Origin: Anaerolineales bacterium
GTDB lineage: Bacteria > Chloroflexota > Anaerolineae > Anaerolineales > Villigracilaceae
Direction of reading: 5' to 3'
Length of the DNA: 38,476 nt
Assembly: GCA_013360875.1 (NCBI GenBank)
Contig: JABWAU010000023.1
Coordinates: 1-38,476 of the forward strand
Part shown: positions 15,416 to 23,556 of the stretch, in pieces
How positions within the stretch are numbered: position 1 is the stretch's first letter
Layout of the letters: every line of letters starts with the position of its first letter
The notes under the pieces: generated by a model
Told to the model about the DNA's origin: nothing
The model's database searches: none
The model's input: only the letters and a program-made list of their open reading frames with translations
Position numbers and translations under genes: made by a program

Positions 15416-16270
15416 ATGAAAACAACCATCAACAGTAAAACGAAAAAAGCGACCATCAGCACGGATGGTCCCTTTACGGTGATCGGCGAGAAGATCAACC
15501 CCACGGGACGGAAGAAACTTGCGGCGGCGTTGCAGGAGGAGAATTACGATTACGTCCGCGACCTGGCAAGGAAACAGATCGAGGCGGGCGCGGAGATTCT
15601 CGACGTCAACGTGGGCATGGCTGGCACGGACGACGAGGTCTTCCTGCCGAAGATCGTGAAGATTCTCGTGGAAGAATTTGACATTCCACTGTGTCTCGAT
15701 ACGCCGAACCCGAAGGCGCTGGCGGCGGCGCTTCCCCTCGTGCAGGGACGGGCGCTGGTCAACTCGGTCAACGGGGAGGACAAGTCGCTGGAGGCGGTCC
15801 TGCCGCTGGTCAAGGAATATGGCGCGGCGGTCATCGGCTTGACCATTGGCGAGGGCGGAATTTCGAACGACCCCGAGTTGCGTCTCGCCGCGGCGGCGAA
15901 GATCATCGAACGCGCCGCGAAGATCGGCATTCCCATCGAAGACGTGATTATTGATCCGCTCGTGATGACCGTCGGTGCGGACAGCAACGCGGGGCTGGTC
16001 ACGTTGACCACCATCGAACTGGTGAAACGCGAGTTCGGCGTCAACGTCAATCTCGGCGCAAGCAACGTCTCATTCGGCTTGCCCGAACGAGACGTGATCA
16101 ATCAAACCTTCCTTGCGCTTGCCATCGGCGCGGGAGCGACCTGCGCCATCACCGACCCGATGAAGTACACCCTCGCCATCCGCGCCATTGACCTCCTGCG
16201 CGGCAGGGACGGTTACGGGATGAGGTATCTGAAATATTACCGGGCGCACGCGGCGGAGAAGGCGGCGTAG
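15416..16270 (+). CDS. Pterin-binding methyltransferase (methyltetrahydrofolate:corrinoid type)
   Basis: A 284-residue TIM-barrel protein of the pterin-binding family shared by AcsE, MtgA and the MetH folate module. The features are FTVIGEKINPTGRKK near the start, AGAEILDVNVGMAGTDDE (pterin-binding Asp and Asn), PLCLDTPNP, NSVNGE, DPLVMTVGAD and NLGASNVSFGLPER. Such proteins move a methyl group between tetrahydrofolate and Co(I) on a corrinoid protein, here surely the product of the gene just upstream. The start is either the ATG at 15416 or a GTG seven codons earlier; neither has a strong ribosome site. The direction of transfer (toward methionine, acetyl-CoA, or folate) cannot be read here. 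Confidence 0.88.
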   Translation: MKTTINSKTKKATISTDGPFTVIGEKINPTGRKKLAAALQEENYDYVRDLARKQIEAGAEILDVNVGMAGTDDEVFLPKIVKILVEEFDIPLCLDTPNPKALAAALPLVQGRALVNSVNGEDKSLEAVLPLVKEYGAAVIGLTIGEGGISNDPELRLAAAAKIIERAAKIGIPIEDVIIDPLVMTVGADSNAGLVTLTTIELVKREFGVNVNLGASNVSFGLPERDVINQTFLALAIGAGATCAITDPMKYTLAIRAIDLLRGRDGYGMRYLKYYRAHAAEKAA

Positions 16271-16391
16271 AGACCGACTCGATCATCGTTTCTTTCAAAC
16301 GACGGGTCAATGGCAGATCTCCTGCGCAGAGTGGGCGACAGGGGATGAAACAAACGCGTCAGCGACAATACAAAACGACCTCATCGCCTTA

Positions 16392-16400
16392 TGGTAAACT
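16392..16400 (+). promoter_or_regulatory. Possible extended -10 promoter
   Basis: TGgTAAACT fits the extended -10 pattern and lies 18 bases before the thioesterase ATG at 16418, which would give a very short leader with no clear ribosome site. No -35 box is seen. Confidence 0.3.
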
Positions 16401-16417
16401 CTTAACGATTTACCGCC

Positions 16418-16891
16418 ATGAGCGACCCACTCACTCCCAAACCCATGCGCGCCTCGCGCGTCACCATCTCCCAACTCATGCACCCGGAACACGCCAACCT
16501 GCTGGGCAACGTGCACGGCGGATGGATCATGAAACTGGTGGATGAAGCCGGCGCGCTCGCTTGTATGCGCCACGCCCAGAAAAAGGTTGTCACTGTCGCC
16601 ATCGACTCGATGACCTTCCGCGAACCCATCCGTATCGGCGACCTGGTCATCCTGAACGCAGTGGTCACCTACACGGGTCGTACCTCCATGGAAGCGGAAG
16701 TGCAGGTCATTGCCGAAAATCCGATCAACGGGGAACAGACGCATACCAACACCGCCTACACCGTTTACGTCGCCCTCAATGACGAAGGCAAGCCCGCGCC
16801 GGTCCCGCCGCTGATGGCTGAGACCGCGGACGAAGAGCGCAAAATGAGCGAAGCGCTCGAAAGACAGGAACGAAGGTTGAAGAAGAAGTGA
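16418..16891 (+). CDS. Acyl-CoA thioesterase (hotdog fold)
   Basis: A 157-residue single hotdog domain of the YciA/BACH acyl-CoA thioesterase group. The core LLGNVHGGWIMKLVDEAGALAC carries the Asn and Asp expected at the active site, followed by AIDSMTFREPIRIGDLV and TGRTSMEAEVQV. It splits acyl-CoA to free acid and CoA in the cytoplasm. The C-terminal ~25 residues are charged (ERKMSEALERQERRLKKK) and probably helical. It opens a run of closely packed plus-strand genes; its TGA overlaps the GTG of the next gene, so the two are likely co-translated, though a functional tie to a chelatase-like ATPase is not evident. Confidence 0.85.
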   Translation: MSDPLTPKPMRASRVTISQLMHPEHANLLGNVHGGWIMKLVDEAGALACMRHAQKKVVTVAIDSMTFREPIRIGDLVILNAVVTYTGRTSMEAEVQVIAENPINGEQTHTNTAYTVYVALNDEGKPAPVPPLMAETADEERKMSEALERQERRLKKK

Positions 16892-18105
16892 CCGCACCCG
16901 AACTCACCCAGCCTGAACCGAAGGAACGCCTCGCGCATCCGATCAAGAGCCTGCGCGAATTGATAGACCACGTTTCAGGGAGAACGCTCCCGCCTCTCGC
17001 ACCGGACGACGGGCGGATCATCGAACCCACGCCTTTCCCCTTCCTCGCCATCGTCGGGCAGACCGAGATGAAACTCGCACTCCTGCTTGGACTCATCAAC
17101 CCCAACGTCAGCGGGATTCTGCTGATCGGTCCGCGCGGCACGGCGAAGACCACGGCGGTCCGCAGCCTGTTGAACCTCCTGCCGCACGTGGAACGAAGCG
17201 TCTGCTACTACGGCTGCCTCCCCGAAGACATCGAACTCGGCGGCATCGAAGCGGTCTGCCCCGATTGCGCCAGAAAATACGGCGAAGGGATTCCCCTCAC
17301 CGCGCCCGATCCCGTCCGCCTGATCGAACTGCCCCTGAACGCGCGCCTCGAAGACGTGGTTGGCGGCATAGACGAACGCGCCGCCGCGCACGAACGCATG
17401 AGACTGCGGCGCGGCATCCTCGCGCAAGCCGATAAGAATATCCTCTACATTGACGAGATCAACCTGCTGGGCGACGACATCGTTGACTCGATCCTCGACG
17501 CCGCCGCGCAGGGATCGTACACCGTGCGGCGCGGTCCGCTTGCCGCGACGTACCGCTCGCGCTTCGTGCTGATCGGTTCGATGAACCCCGAGGAGGGACG
17601 CCTCCGCCCGCAGATTTTGGATCGCTTCGGTCTGCGCGTCATCGTGCGCGGGCTGGAGGATGCAAACGAACGCCTGGAGGCGTATCGGAGGGTGCGGGCG
17701 TATCTGGAGAATCCGCGTCAGATGATCGCGCAGTTCGCGGCGGAGATGGAAGCGGCGGCGGCTGAGATCCGCTCCGCGCGCGAGCGCGTGAAGCAGGTCA
17801 ATTTGCCGGATCGAATCGCAAATCCCGCCATCCAACTTGTGCAGAAGATGGGCGTGGATTCCCTGCGCGCCGAGATCACCTGGTTCGAAGCCGCGCGCGC
17901 CTACGCTGCCGCGGATGGACGCGATGAAGTCACGTTCGACGATCTCAAAGCCGTCGCTCCGATGACCCTGCGGCTGCGCCGTTCCTCGTACATGAGCGAA
18001 TATTTCAAGGGACAACAAGCCGAGGAAAGGGAAATGAGGGCGCTGCTGAACGGCTTCGGGGACAGGAAAGCGACAAAGAAGGCTGGAAAGCCTCGCAGAA
18101 ATTGA
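16888..18105 (+). CDS. Magnesium-chelatase-type AAA+ ATPase (ChlI/BchI-like)
   Basis: A 405-residue AAA+ protein close to the ATPase subunit of Mg-chelatase. Walker A is GPRGTAKTT (81-89), Walker B ILYIDE (185-190) followed by INLL, and the GSMNPEEGRLRPQILDRFGLRV block is typical of ChlI. Four cysteines (106, 110, 124, 127) in C-x3-C and C-x2-C pairs sit in the inserted loop after Walker A and could bind metal. It starts with GTG in a GTGA overlap. No VWA partner (ChlD) or large chelatase subunit is adjacent, and no chlorophyll genes are seen, so it may serve a cobalt chelatase, or a MoxR-like chaperone role. Its C-terminus is Lys/Arg-rich. Confidence 0.8.
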   Translation: MTAPELTQPEPKERLAHPIKSLRELIDHVSGRTLPPLAPDDGRIIEPTPFPFLAIVGQTEMKLALLLGLINPNVSGILLIGPRGTAKTTAVRSLLNLLPHVERSVCYYGCLPEDIELGGIEAVCPDCARKYGEGIPLTAPDPVRLIELPLNARLEDVVGGIDERAAAHERMRLRRGILAQADKNILYIDEINLLGDDIVDSILDAAAQGSYTVRRGPLAATYRSRFVLIGSMNPEEGRLRPQILDRFGLRVIVRGLEDANERLEAYRRVRAYLENPRQMIAQFAAEMEAAAAEIRSARERVKQVNLPDRIANPAIQLVQKMGVDSLRAEITWFEAARAYAAADGRDEVTFDDLKAVAPMTLRLRRSSYMSEYFKGQQAEEREMRALLNGFGDRKATKKAGKPRRN

Positions 18106-18148
18106 AGCGCGTCGAGTTCTTTTCATCCCTTTCATCACTGGTTGATCA

Positions 18149-18778
18149 ATGACAGAACCAAAGATCGTCAATCCCGCCTACCGCATCGTAACGGAACGTC
18201 TCGTCGTGCGTTGTTACGAACCCTCCGACGCGCGATTGCTCGCCGAGTCGGTCACGGAAAGCCTCGAACACCTCAAACCCTGGATGCCCTGGGCGCACAA
18301 CGAACCCGAACCCTTCGAGGAAAAAGTCAAACGTCTCAAACGTTTTCGCGGTTTGTTCGATCTTAACCAGGATTACGTCTACGGCATTTTCAATCGTGAG
18401 GAAACCAAACTGCTCGGCGGCACGGGGTTGCACACCCGCCTTGGCGACAGGCAACTGGAGATCGGTTATTGGATCCACAAGGATTACGTCAACAAAGGTC
18501 TCGTCACCGAATCCACCGCCGCGCTGGTCAAGGTCGCCTTCGAGATCGTTCACGTCCATCGCCTCGAGATCCACTGCGATCCCGCCAATCACGCTTCCGC
18601 CTCCATCCCGCGCAAACTCGGCTTCACTCACGAAGGCACCCTGCGCCGAAAGACGCCCTTCCTCGACGGCTGGAGTGATTCGATGATCTGGGGATTGCTC
18701 GAAGAGGAGTATCCCAACAGTCCGTCGGTCAGGGCGAGGATCAGAACCTTCGACGTGAACGGCGATCCCCTGTTATGA
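18149..18778 (+). CDS. GNAT N-acetyltransferase, RimJ/RimL-like
   Basis: A 209-residue GNAT protein: TERLVVRCYEPSDARLLAESV is the RimJ/RimL-type opening, LEIGYWIHKDYVNKGLVTEST covers the acetyl-CoA pyrophosphate loop, and RLEIHCDPANHASASIPRKLGFTHEGTLRR is the classic C-terminal half. The R/Q-x-x-G-x-G/A loop is altered to NKGLVTE. Such enzymes acetylate N-termini of proteins or small amines. The last ~25 residues go beyond the fold. Its stop overlaps the next start (ATGA), linking it to a membrane glycosyltransferase. Confidence 0.8.
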   Translation: MTEPKIVNPAYRIVTERLVVRCYEPSDARLLAESVTESLEHLKPWMPWAHNEPEPFEEKVKRLKRFRGLFDLNQDYVYGIFNREETKLLGGTGLHTRLGDRQLEIGYWIHKDYVNKGLVTESTAALVKVAFEIVHVHRLEIHCDPANHASASIPRKLGFTHEGTLRRKTPFLDGWSDSMIWGLLEEEYPNSPSVRARIRTFDVNGDPLL

Positions 18779-20409
18779 CCTCCACATTCAAAAAGATAAT
18801 CGAAAAACCGATTTTCATCCTTATCGCAGTCAACGTCCTGATCGGGCTTTTCATTTTTCGCGATTTCGGACTCGCGTGGGACGAACCTCTTTTTTACAGT
18901 TACGGGGACGCGCTCGGTTACGCCTACTCCCCAAAGGAATGGTTCAGCGGGGACTTCAACCTTCGCAATTCCTACGGCGCCAGCGCGGACGACCACAAGA
19001 ATCGCGGACCCGCCTACCTCTTCCTCGCGCGCAACTTTGTGTTTGGATTGGAAGCGCTCGGCTCGGACTCCGCCTCAGCCTGGCACCTGATCAATTTCCT
19101 TTTCTTCCAACTCGGCGTTTACTTCCTCCATCGCATCTCAAAGCGTTGGATGAGCGAACCCGCCGCGTTCTTCACCGCGCTCTTCTTCTCCACCCAGCCG
19201 CTCCTGTGGGGACACGCTTTCATCAACCCCAAAGACCCACCTTTTATGACCTTCTTCCTGGCGTCGGTCTGCATGGGGTTCGAAATGGTGGATGCGATCG
19301 CGCAAAACGCAAAGGACAGAACGAAAAAGATTCTCATCGCCTCCTTTCTGCTCGGGATCGCCACCTCCATCCGCGTGCTGGGACCGTACGCGGGACTGCT
19401 GGTATTCATCTATTTCCTTGCAAAACGCGGAACGAACCGGGACAAGTCCGCGTGGCGTTCCTTCGTCCTGTACGGATTCGCCGCGGTCGTCGTCATGTTC
19501 GCCACCTGGCCCTACCTGTGGGAAAACCCGCTCAGGAATTTCCTCGAGGTCTTCCGCTTCATGTCCGACAACCCGACTCAACTGGGTCTTCTGTTTGAAG
19601 GCGAGGTCTATCGCGCCAACAATCTGCCCCGGCGCTATTTCCCCTTCATGCTCGCCACCACGTTGACCGAGCCGGCGCTTCCGCTGTTCATCGTTGGACT
19701 TGTGGCTGGCTGGCGGAGACCAGCCAAGGACCCCGCCGAAAGCGATGAAACGCGCCGCGACCGGCTCGTCTCCCTCTCGCTTTTGCTTTTATGGTTCGTT
19801 GTCCTGATCGCCTATGTCCTCATTCGCAGACCCTCCATGTACGACGGCATCCGGCACTTCCTCTTCATCCTCCCGCCGATCTTCGTCTTCATCGGGCTGG
19901 CGTTCGACCTGGCAATGCGGATCGCCAACTCGTTGAGAAGGTTGTTCTTCCGGTGGATGAAATCCACGCAGGCGATTCCACCCTCCTGGCTATACGCAGG
20001 CGCTATGCTCGTCCTCATCCTACCCGGCGTTTTTTGGATCGTCAAACTTCATCCCTACGAATACACGTATTACAATCTCTACATCGGCGGCACGAACACA
20101 GCCTTCCGCACCTACGAAACCGATTACTGGCTCACCTGTTACAAAGACGCGGTGGAGGCGCTCGACGAAAGAATGACCACCCCGATCAAACTCTTCGTGA
20201 AACGCGAATCGTACATCGCAGCGCGATACGCCAGTGAAAATATCCAGATCATCGAACTGCGCGGCGCGGAAGACGAGATCCAATCCGGCGATTACGTGCT
20301 GGTCAACTCGCGGCTCAACGACGACCTCAACACTTTTGCCGGCGCCCCTGCCGTGATCGAGATCGGGCGCGTCGGCGCGACATTCTGCACCATAAGGCAA
20401 ATCCCATGA
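18775..20409 (+). CDS. Membrane glycosyltransferase, family 39 / ArnT-like
   Basis: A 544-residue polytopic protein with around ten hydrophobic segments and the layout of C-family glycosyltransferases (PMT/ArnT/GT39). The first extracytoplasmic loop, right after TM1, carries the acidic pair in GLAWDEPLFYSYG where family members hold their catalytic Asp, and HAFINPKDPPF is a later conserved loop. About 110 residues at the C-terminus form a soluble extracytoplasmic domain. It would use a lipid-linked sugar to modify lipid or protein outside the cell. Overlaps at both ends (ATGA) tie it to the GNAT and UroD-like genes. Confidence 0.75.
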   Translation: MTSTFKKIIEKPIFILIAVNVLIGLFIFRDFGLAWDEPLFYSYGDALGYAYSPKEWFSGDFNLRNSYGASADDHKNRGPAYLFLARNFVFGLEALGSDSASAWHLINFLFFQLGVYFLHRISKRWMSEPAAFFTALFFSTQPLLWGHAFINPKDPPFMTFFLASVCMGFEMVDAIAQNAKDRTKKILIASFLLGIATSIRVLGPYAGLLVFIYFLAKRGTNRDKSAWRSFVLYGFAAVVVMFATWPYLWENPLRNFLEVFRFMSDNPTQLGLLFEGEVYRANNLPRRYFPFMLATTLTEPALPLFIVGLVAGWRRPAKDPAESDETRRDRLVSLSLLLLWFVVLIAYVLIRRPSMYDGIRHFLFILPPIFVFIGLAFDLAMRIANSLRRLFFRWMKSTQAIPPSWLYAGAMLVLILPGVFWIVKLHPYEYTYYNLYIGGTNTAFRTYETDYWLTCYKDAVEALDERMTTPIKLFVKRESYIAARYASENIQIIELRGAEDEIQSGDYVLVNSRLNDDLNTFAGAPAVIEIGRVGATFCTIRQIP

Positions 20410-21419
20410 TCACACACAGGGAACGCATCCAAGCCGCCATGAACGGCGAACTCCTTGACCGCCCGCCGGTCGCGTTGTGGCGGCACTTCCCGGTGGACGA
20501 CCAATCGCCGGGACTGCTCGCCAAAGCGTCGCTCCACTTTCAAAAAACCTACGACTTCGATCTCGTCAAGGTCACGCCCGCCTCCTCGTTTTGCCTGAAG
20601 GACTGGGGCGTGGAGGACGAATGGAGAGGTCACATCGAGGGGACAAGACAATACACCAAACGCGTCATTCGCGGACCGAGAGACTGGGAGCGTCTCCCAA
20701 GCCTTGATCCAACCTCCGGGCATCTCGCGGCGCAACTGGACTGCCTCCGCATAATCCGCTCCGAACTCGATTCCGAAACTCCTCTGCTCCAGACGGTGTT
20801 CAATCCGCTGGCGCAGGCGAAGAACCTGGCTGGCAACGAGACGCTGCTCGCGCATCTTCGCTTGTATCCCGAATCCGTGATGAAGGGACTTGCCACAATT
20901 GCCGAAACCACGCGCCGCTTTGTGGAAGCCTGTCACGATACCGGCATTGACGGAATCTTCTACGCCATTCAGCACGCGCAAGCCAATCTATTGACGCTTG
21001 AAGAATATAAATCATTTGGCTTGCCCTATGATCAAAAGGCATTGGAACCAGCGCGGGACTTATGGTGCAACCTGCTCCATTTGCATGGACGCGACGTGTA
21101 CTTCTCGCTACTTTGCTCTTCCGTCCTGAACAATGTCGAAGGGTTTCGCTTTCCAATCATCAACTGGCACGACCGCGAGGCGCCTCCTTCCTTGAAAGAA
21201 GCGCAACAGACCTATTCCGGCGTCGTGTGCGGTGGCATGAGACAGGATACGCTCGTTTACGCGGACCAGGCTGAGGTCCAGAAAGAAGCGGCGGACGCCA
21301 TTCAACAAACAGAGGGCAAACGATTCATGCTCGGTACGGGATGCGTCGTCCCCGTCATCGCCTCGCATGGGAATATCATGGCGGCAAGAATCCCCCTCCC
21401 CCAGTGGGAGAGGGGCTAG
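20406..21419 (+). CDS. UroD-like (MtaA/CmuA family) methyltransferase
   Basis: A 337-residue TIM-barrel protein of the uroporphyrinogen decarboxylase superfamily, opening with RERIQAAMNGELLDRPPVALW. Candidate metal ligands are His225/His227 (LHLHG) and Cys313 (GTGCVVP), in the style of zinc methyltransferases that serve corrinoid proteins, rather than of true HemE, whose porphyrin-binding motifs are not seen. The natural C-terminus is interrupted: after NIMAAR the last residues (IPLPQWERG) are encoded by a palindromic repeat, so the final helix is replaced. It might partner the corrinoid protein at 14661, but it lies 5 kb away in another operon. Confidence 0.75.
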   Translation: MITHRERIQAAMNGELLDRPPVALWRHFPVDDQSPGLLAKASLHFQKTYDFDLVKVTPASSFCLKDWGVEDEWRGHIEGTRQYTKRVIRGPRDWERLPSLDPTSGHLAAQLDCLRIIRSELDSETPLLQTVFNPLAQAKNLAGNETLLAHLRLYPESVMKGLATIAETTRRFVEACHDTGIDGIFYAIQHAQANLLTLEEYKSFGLPYDQKALEPARDLWCNLLHLHGRDVYFSLLCSSVLNNVEGFRFPIINWHDREAPPSLKEAQQTYSGVVCGGMRQDTLVYADQAEVQKEAADAIQQTEGKRFMLGTGCVVPVIASHGNIMAARIPLPQWERG

Positions 21420-21430
21420 GAGTGAGGGGC
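21391..21430 (-). repeat. Palindromic GC-rich repeat, copy B
   Basis: The inverted counterpart of the element at 5495-5530: a 10-base stem with one mismatch (21393-21402 with 21406-21415) and then ctaggagtgagggg. It supplies the last codons and stop of the UroD-like gene and the GAGGGG ribosome site of rsmD. Conserved between copies are the hairpin arms and the CCTCAC block at the outer end. Confidence 0.65.
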
Positions 21431-21433
21431 GTT

Positions 21434-22000
21434 ATGAGTCTACGAGTTATCGCAGGCAGGGCAAAGGGACGCAAACTCAAATCGGTCGAGGGCGATACGA
21501 CGCGCCCCATCACGGACCGCGCCAAGGAATCGTTGTTCAACATTCTTGGCGCAGACGTGATCAACTCGAGCTGGTGGGACTTGTTTGGCGGCACGGGCGC
21601 GGTGGGCATCGAGGCGTTGAGCCGCGGCGCATCATTCGTGCGTTTCACAGACCTGAACCGCGAACCCATCGAGACGATCAAATACAACCTCAGCCATTGC
21701 AAATTAGAATCCCTTGCGGAGGTGCGCCGCGCGGACGCGTTCACGCATCTCGCCGCCGCGCCGGACAGGACGTTCGAATACATTTACATCGCGCCGCCGC
21801 AATTCAAGGATATGTGGGTGAAGGCTGTGGAACTGGTGGATGAAAACATCGGCTGGCTTGCGGACGACGGCTGGGTCATCGCACAGATCGCGCCGAGGGA
21901 GTACCGAACGTCCGCGCCAGCGATTGAAAATCTCGAAGAGTTCGATCAGAGGAAATACGGAAGCACGCTTCTGGTCTTTTATCGAAAAAAGGAGGGATAA
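21434..22000 (+). CDS. rsmD: 16S rRNA (guanine966-N2)-methyltransferase RsmD-like
   Basis: A 188-residue RsmD-type methyltransferase: MSLRVIAGRAKGRKLKS, TRPITDRAKESLFNIL, motif I WWDLFGGTGAVGIEALSRGA and DLNREPIE. RsmD methylates N2 of a guanine in the small-subunit rRNA. The catalytic motif IV, normally (D/N)PPY, is here APPQ (120-123), so the first residue that would activate the amino group is missing and the stacking Tyr is Gln. The rest of the fold is intact. The start is the ATG at 21434; the open frame extends upstream only through a repeat. Its ribosome site lies in that repeat. Confidence 0.85.
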   Translation: MSLRVIAGRAKGRKLKSVEGDTTRPITDRAKESLFNILGADVINSSWWDLFGGTGAVGIEALSRGASFVRFTDLNREPIETIKYNLSHCKLESLAEVRRADAFTHLAAAPDRTFEYIYIAPPQFKDMWVKAVELVDENIGWLADDGWVIAQIAPREYRTSAPAIENLEEFDQRKYGSTLLVFYRKKEG

Positions 22001-22025
22001 CGCGCCGTTCGCGAACATCCTCCTT
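21989..22025 (+). terminator. Possible 3' hairpin of rsmD
   Basis: aaggagg (21989-21995) pairs with cctcctt (22019-22025), with an inner CGCG/CGCG stem at 22001-22013. There is no T-run, and the outer arm overlaps the last codons of the gene, so this is a weak call. Confidence 0.3.
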
Positions 22026-22198
22026 CCATGGTACCCGAAACCATAAGGCGGATTTCAAAGCGGTGTAACGACACGGGACAACCGCGTAACGTCAGTTAGA
22101 GAGTATCTGAAAACTTTTGAAAAAGATCCCAAAGATTTCCCTTGCAGGCTCAAACGAGTTCAAGCAAGGCGTCCTTGAAAAATTTGCGCCTTTTTCGC

Positions 22199-22579
22199 CT
22201 ATATTACAATACCTTTACTTGCAAGGTACCTCGGCATATCAATATTCCAGGCGTCTCCCAGCATAAAGAAAAGAGCGCCCTCTTCATTGGAGATCTTATT
22301 ATCCGCGCCGATGAGTTGAAGGGCGAAATCCAGGACCACAACCCGATCCTGGGCGGTGCTGGAATTTTTGAATACCGCCGCCGCGCGCAGCAACTCCTCC
22401 GCCATTCCCTGACCCGTCAGGTTCGAAAGGGAATTGGCGACCGCGACAGGATTGAAATTGACCTTTCCGTAGTTCGCCGAGAGAAAGCCGGTGATCACAT
22501 TCAGCTCGTTCGGATGGATTTCGCCGTCAACGGAAGACAGGAAATACAGTATTTCGAAAATAGCCTGGAATTTTTCCAT
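22199..22579 (-). CDS. TerB/DjlA-like helical protein
   Basis: A 126-residue all-helical protein with the two-repeat pattern of the TerB superfamily: LYFLSSVDGEIHPNELNVI early and LQLIGADNKISNEEGALFFML late, each with an acidic D-x-x-(I)-x-x-x-E signature that can bind metal in TerB. I start it at the ATG at 22579, where GGAGAGGA precedes; an in-frame ATG 12 codons earlier lacks this. TerB-like proteins accompany tellurite resistance, stress and membrane-associated systems, but no ter genes are near. It stands alone, or behind a doubtful small ORF. Confidence 0.6.
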   Translation of the reverse strand: MEKFQAIFEILYFLSSVDGEIHPNELNVITGFLSANYGKVNFNPVAVANSLSNLTGQGMAEELLRAAAVFKNSSTAQDRVVVLDFALQLIGADNKISNEEGALFFMLGDAWNIDMPRYLASKGIVI

Positions 22580-22951
22580 TTCGTCCTCTCCACTTAAAAA
22601 TATATTGAAGCGCAAAGAGCCCGTTCGAAGCGCATGGACCTCGGGATATCTTGCCCTCTTGCGAACAGCGGAACTTCATGCCCATTGGATACTGGTTGCA
22701 TTGTCAACTCCACTTGGTTTTGCGTCACAAATTCGAACTCCAAACAACCCTTGGATAATGCCCACCGTCTCCCCGCAGCCGGAACATGGAGCATCATTCA
22801 GCGAAAAGTCAGAATTGACGCGATTGTATCACACTACCATAGAAAACACGGCAGGTTCTGTTAGAATCAAAAAGAGTCTCTTCTTTATGTCTGAACAATT
22901 TTCGCGTATAACTCAAAACAAATCAGCAACGTCGAACAAAGGAGGCGTTCA
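22580..22951. other. 372-base gap with promoter-like elements and a doubtful small ORF
   Basis: On the minus strand an open frame of 67 codons (22797 to 22594) ends 15 bases before the TerB-like gene. Its product ends in a plausible strand-rich segment (GHEVPLFARGQDIPR) but has no family. In another minus frame the same DNA reads CSGCGETVG, a zinc-ribbon-like half site, so the stretch could be a frame-shifted relic of a small zinc protein gene. A minus-strand TACAAT box lies upstream of it. On the plus strand TGtTAGAAT (22859-22867) may start the kinase transcript. Nothing else is recognised. Confidence 0.3.
22859..22867 (+). promoter_or_regulatory. Extended -10 promoter of the adenosine-specific kinase gene
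   Basis: TGtTAGAAT has the extended -10 form seen elsewhere in the window, 84 bases before the ATG at 22952. No -35 box is visible. Confidence 0.4.
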
Positions 22952-23440
22952 ATGGAAATACAGAGCGTAAAAGTGGAAAAGCCGGAAGAGATCAATTTCA
23001 TCCTCGGTCAATCCCACTTCATCAAGACCGTGGAGGATATCCATGAGGCGCTGGTCGCTTCGGTGCCGGGCATCAAATTCGGGCTGGCGTTCTGCGAGGC
23101 GTCCGGCAAATGCCTCATCCGCTGGAGCGGCACGGACGAAGCGATGATCGAACTGGCGAAGAAGAACGCGCAGGCGATCGGCGCGGGACATTCGTTCATC
23201 CTGTTTTTGGGAACGGGATTCTATCCCGTCAATGTTCTGAACGCGGTAAAAAACGTGCCCGAGGTGGCGCGCGTCTTCTGCGCGACCGCCAACCCCGCCG
23301 AGGTGCTGGTCGCGCAGACCGAACAGGGACGCGGCATCCTGGGCGTGGTGGACGGCTTCTCCCCCAAGGGCATCGAGGACGAGGAGGGTATCGCCTGGCG
23401 TAAGGACTTTTTGCGAATGATCGGGTACAAGATCAAGTAA
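22952..23440 (+). CDS. Adenosine-specific kinase family protein
   Basis: A 162-residue protein that matches the compact adenosine-specific kinase family (PF04008) over its full length: the opening VKVEKPEEINFILGQSHFIKTVEDIHEAL, GIKFGLAFCEASG, SGTDEAM, GAGHSFILFL, the NVLNAVKNVPEVARVFCATANPAEVLV block and GVVDGFSPKGIE. The family was first characterised as an archaeal structure with adenosine binding; its physiological role is little known. AGGAGG sits six bases before the ATG. It is a single gene with its own promoter. With ahcY and the PfkB kinase it makes a third adenosine-related gene in the window. Confidence 0.88.
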   Translation: MEIQSVKVEKPEEINFILGQSHFIKTVEDIHEALVASVPGIKFGLAFCEASGKCLIRWSGTDEAMIELAKKNAQAIGAGHSFILFLGTGFYPVNVLNAVKNVPEVARVFCATANPAEVLVAQTEQGRGILGVVDGFSPKGIEDEEGIAWRKDFLRMIGYKIK

Positions 23441-23519
23441 AATATCTTTCCGCCTCGAAGCCGCGAAGAAAAGGATTTCCGATAGTCCCAATGGGTTCTC
23501 GAAATGCAGCCTTCCGGCG

Positions 23520-23528
23520 TGCTAGAAT
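23520..23528 (+). promoter_or_regulatory. Extended -10 promoter of the histidine kinase gene
   Basis: TGcTAGAAT, 28 bases before the ATG at 23557, matches the extended -10 type. A GGAG ribosome site follows. Confidence 0.45.
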
Positions 23529-23556
23529 TGCGAAGTCCTTTTAGTGGAGATCGAAA

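Noticed and set aside
21341-21433. N-terminal extension of RsmD
   Set aside because: It translates the end of the UroD-like gene and the palindromic repeat in another frame.
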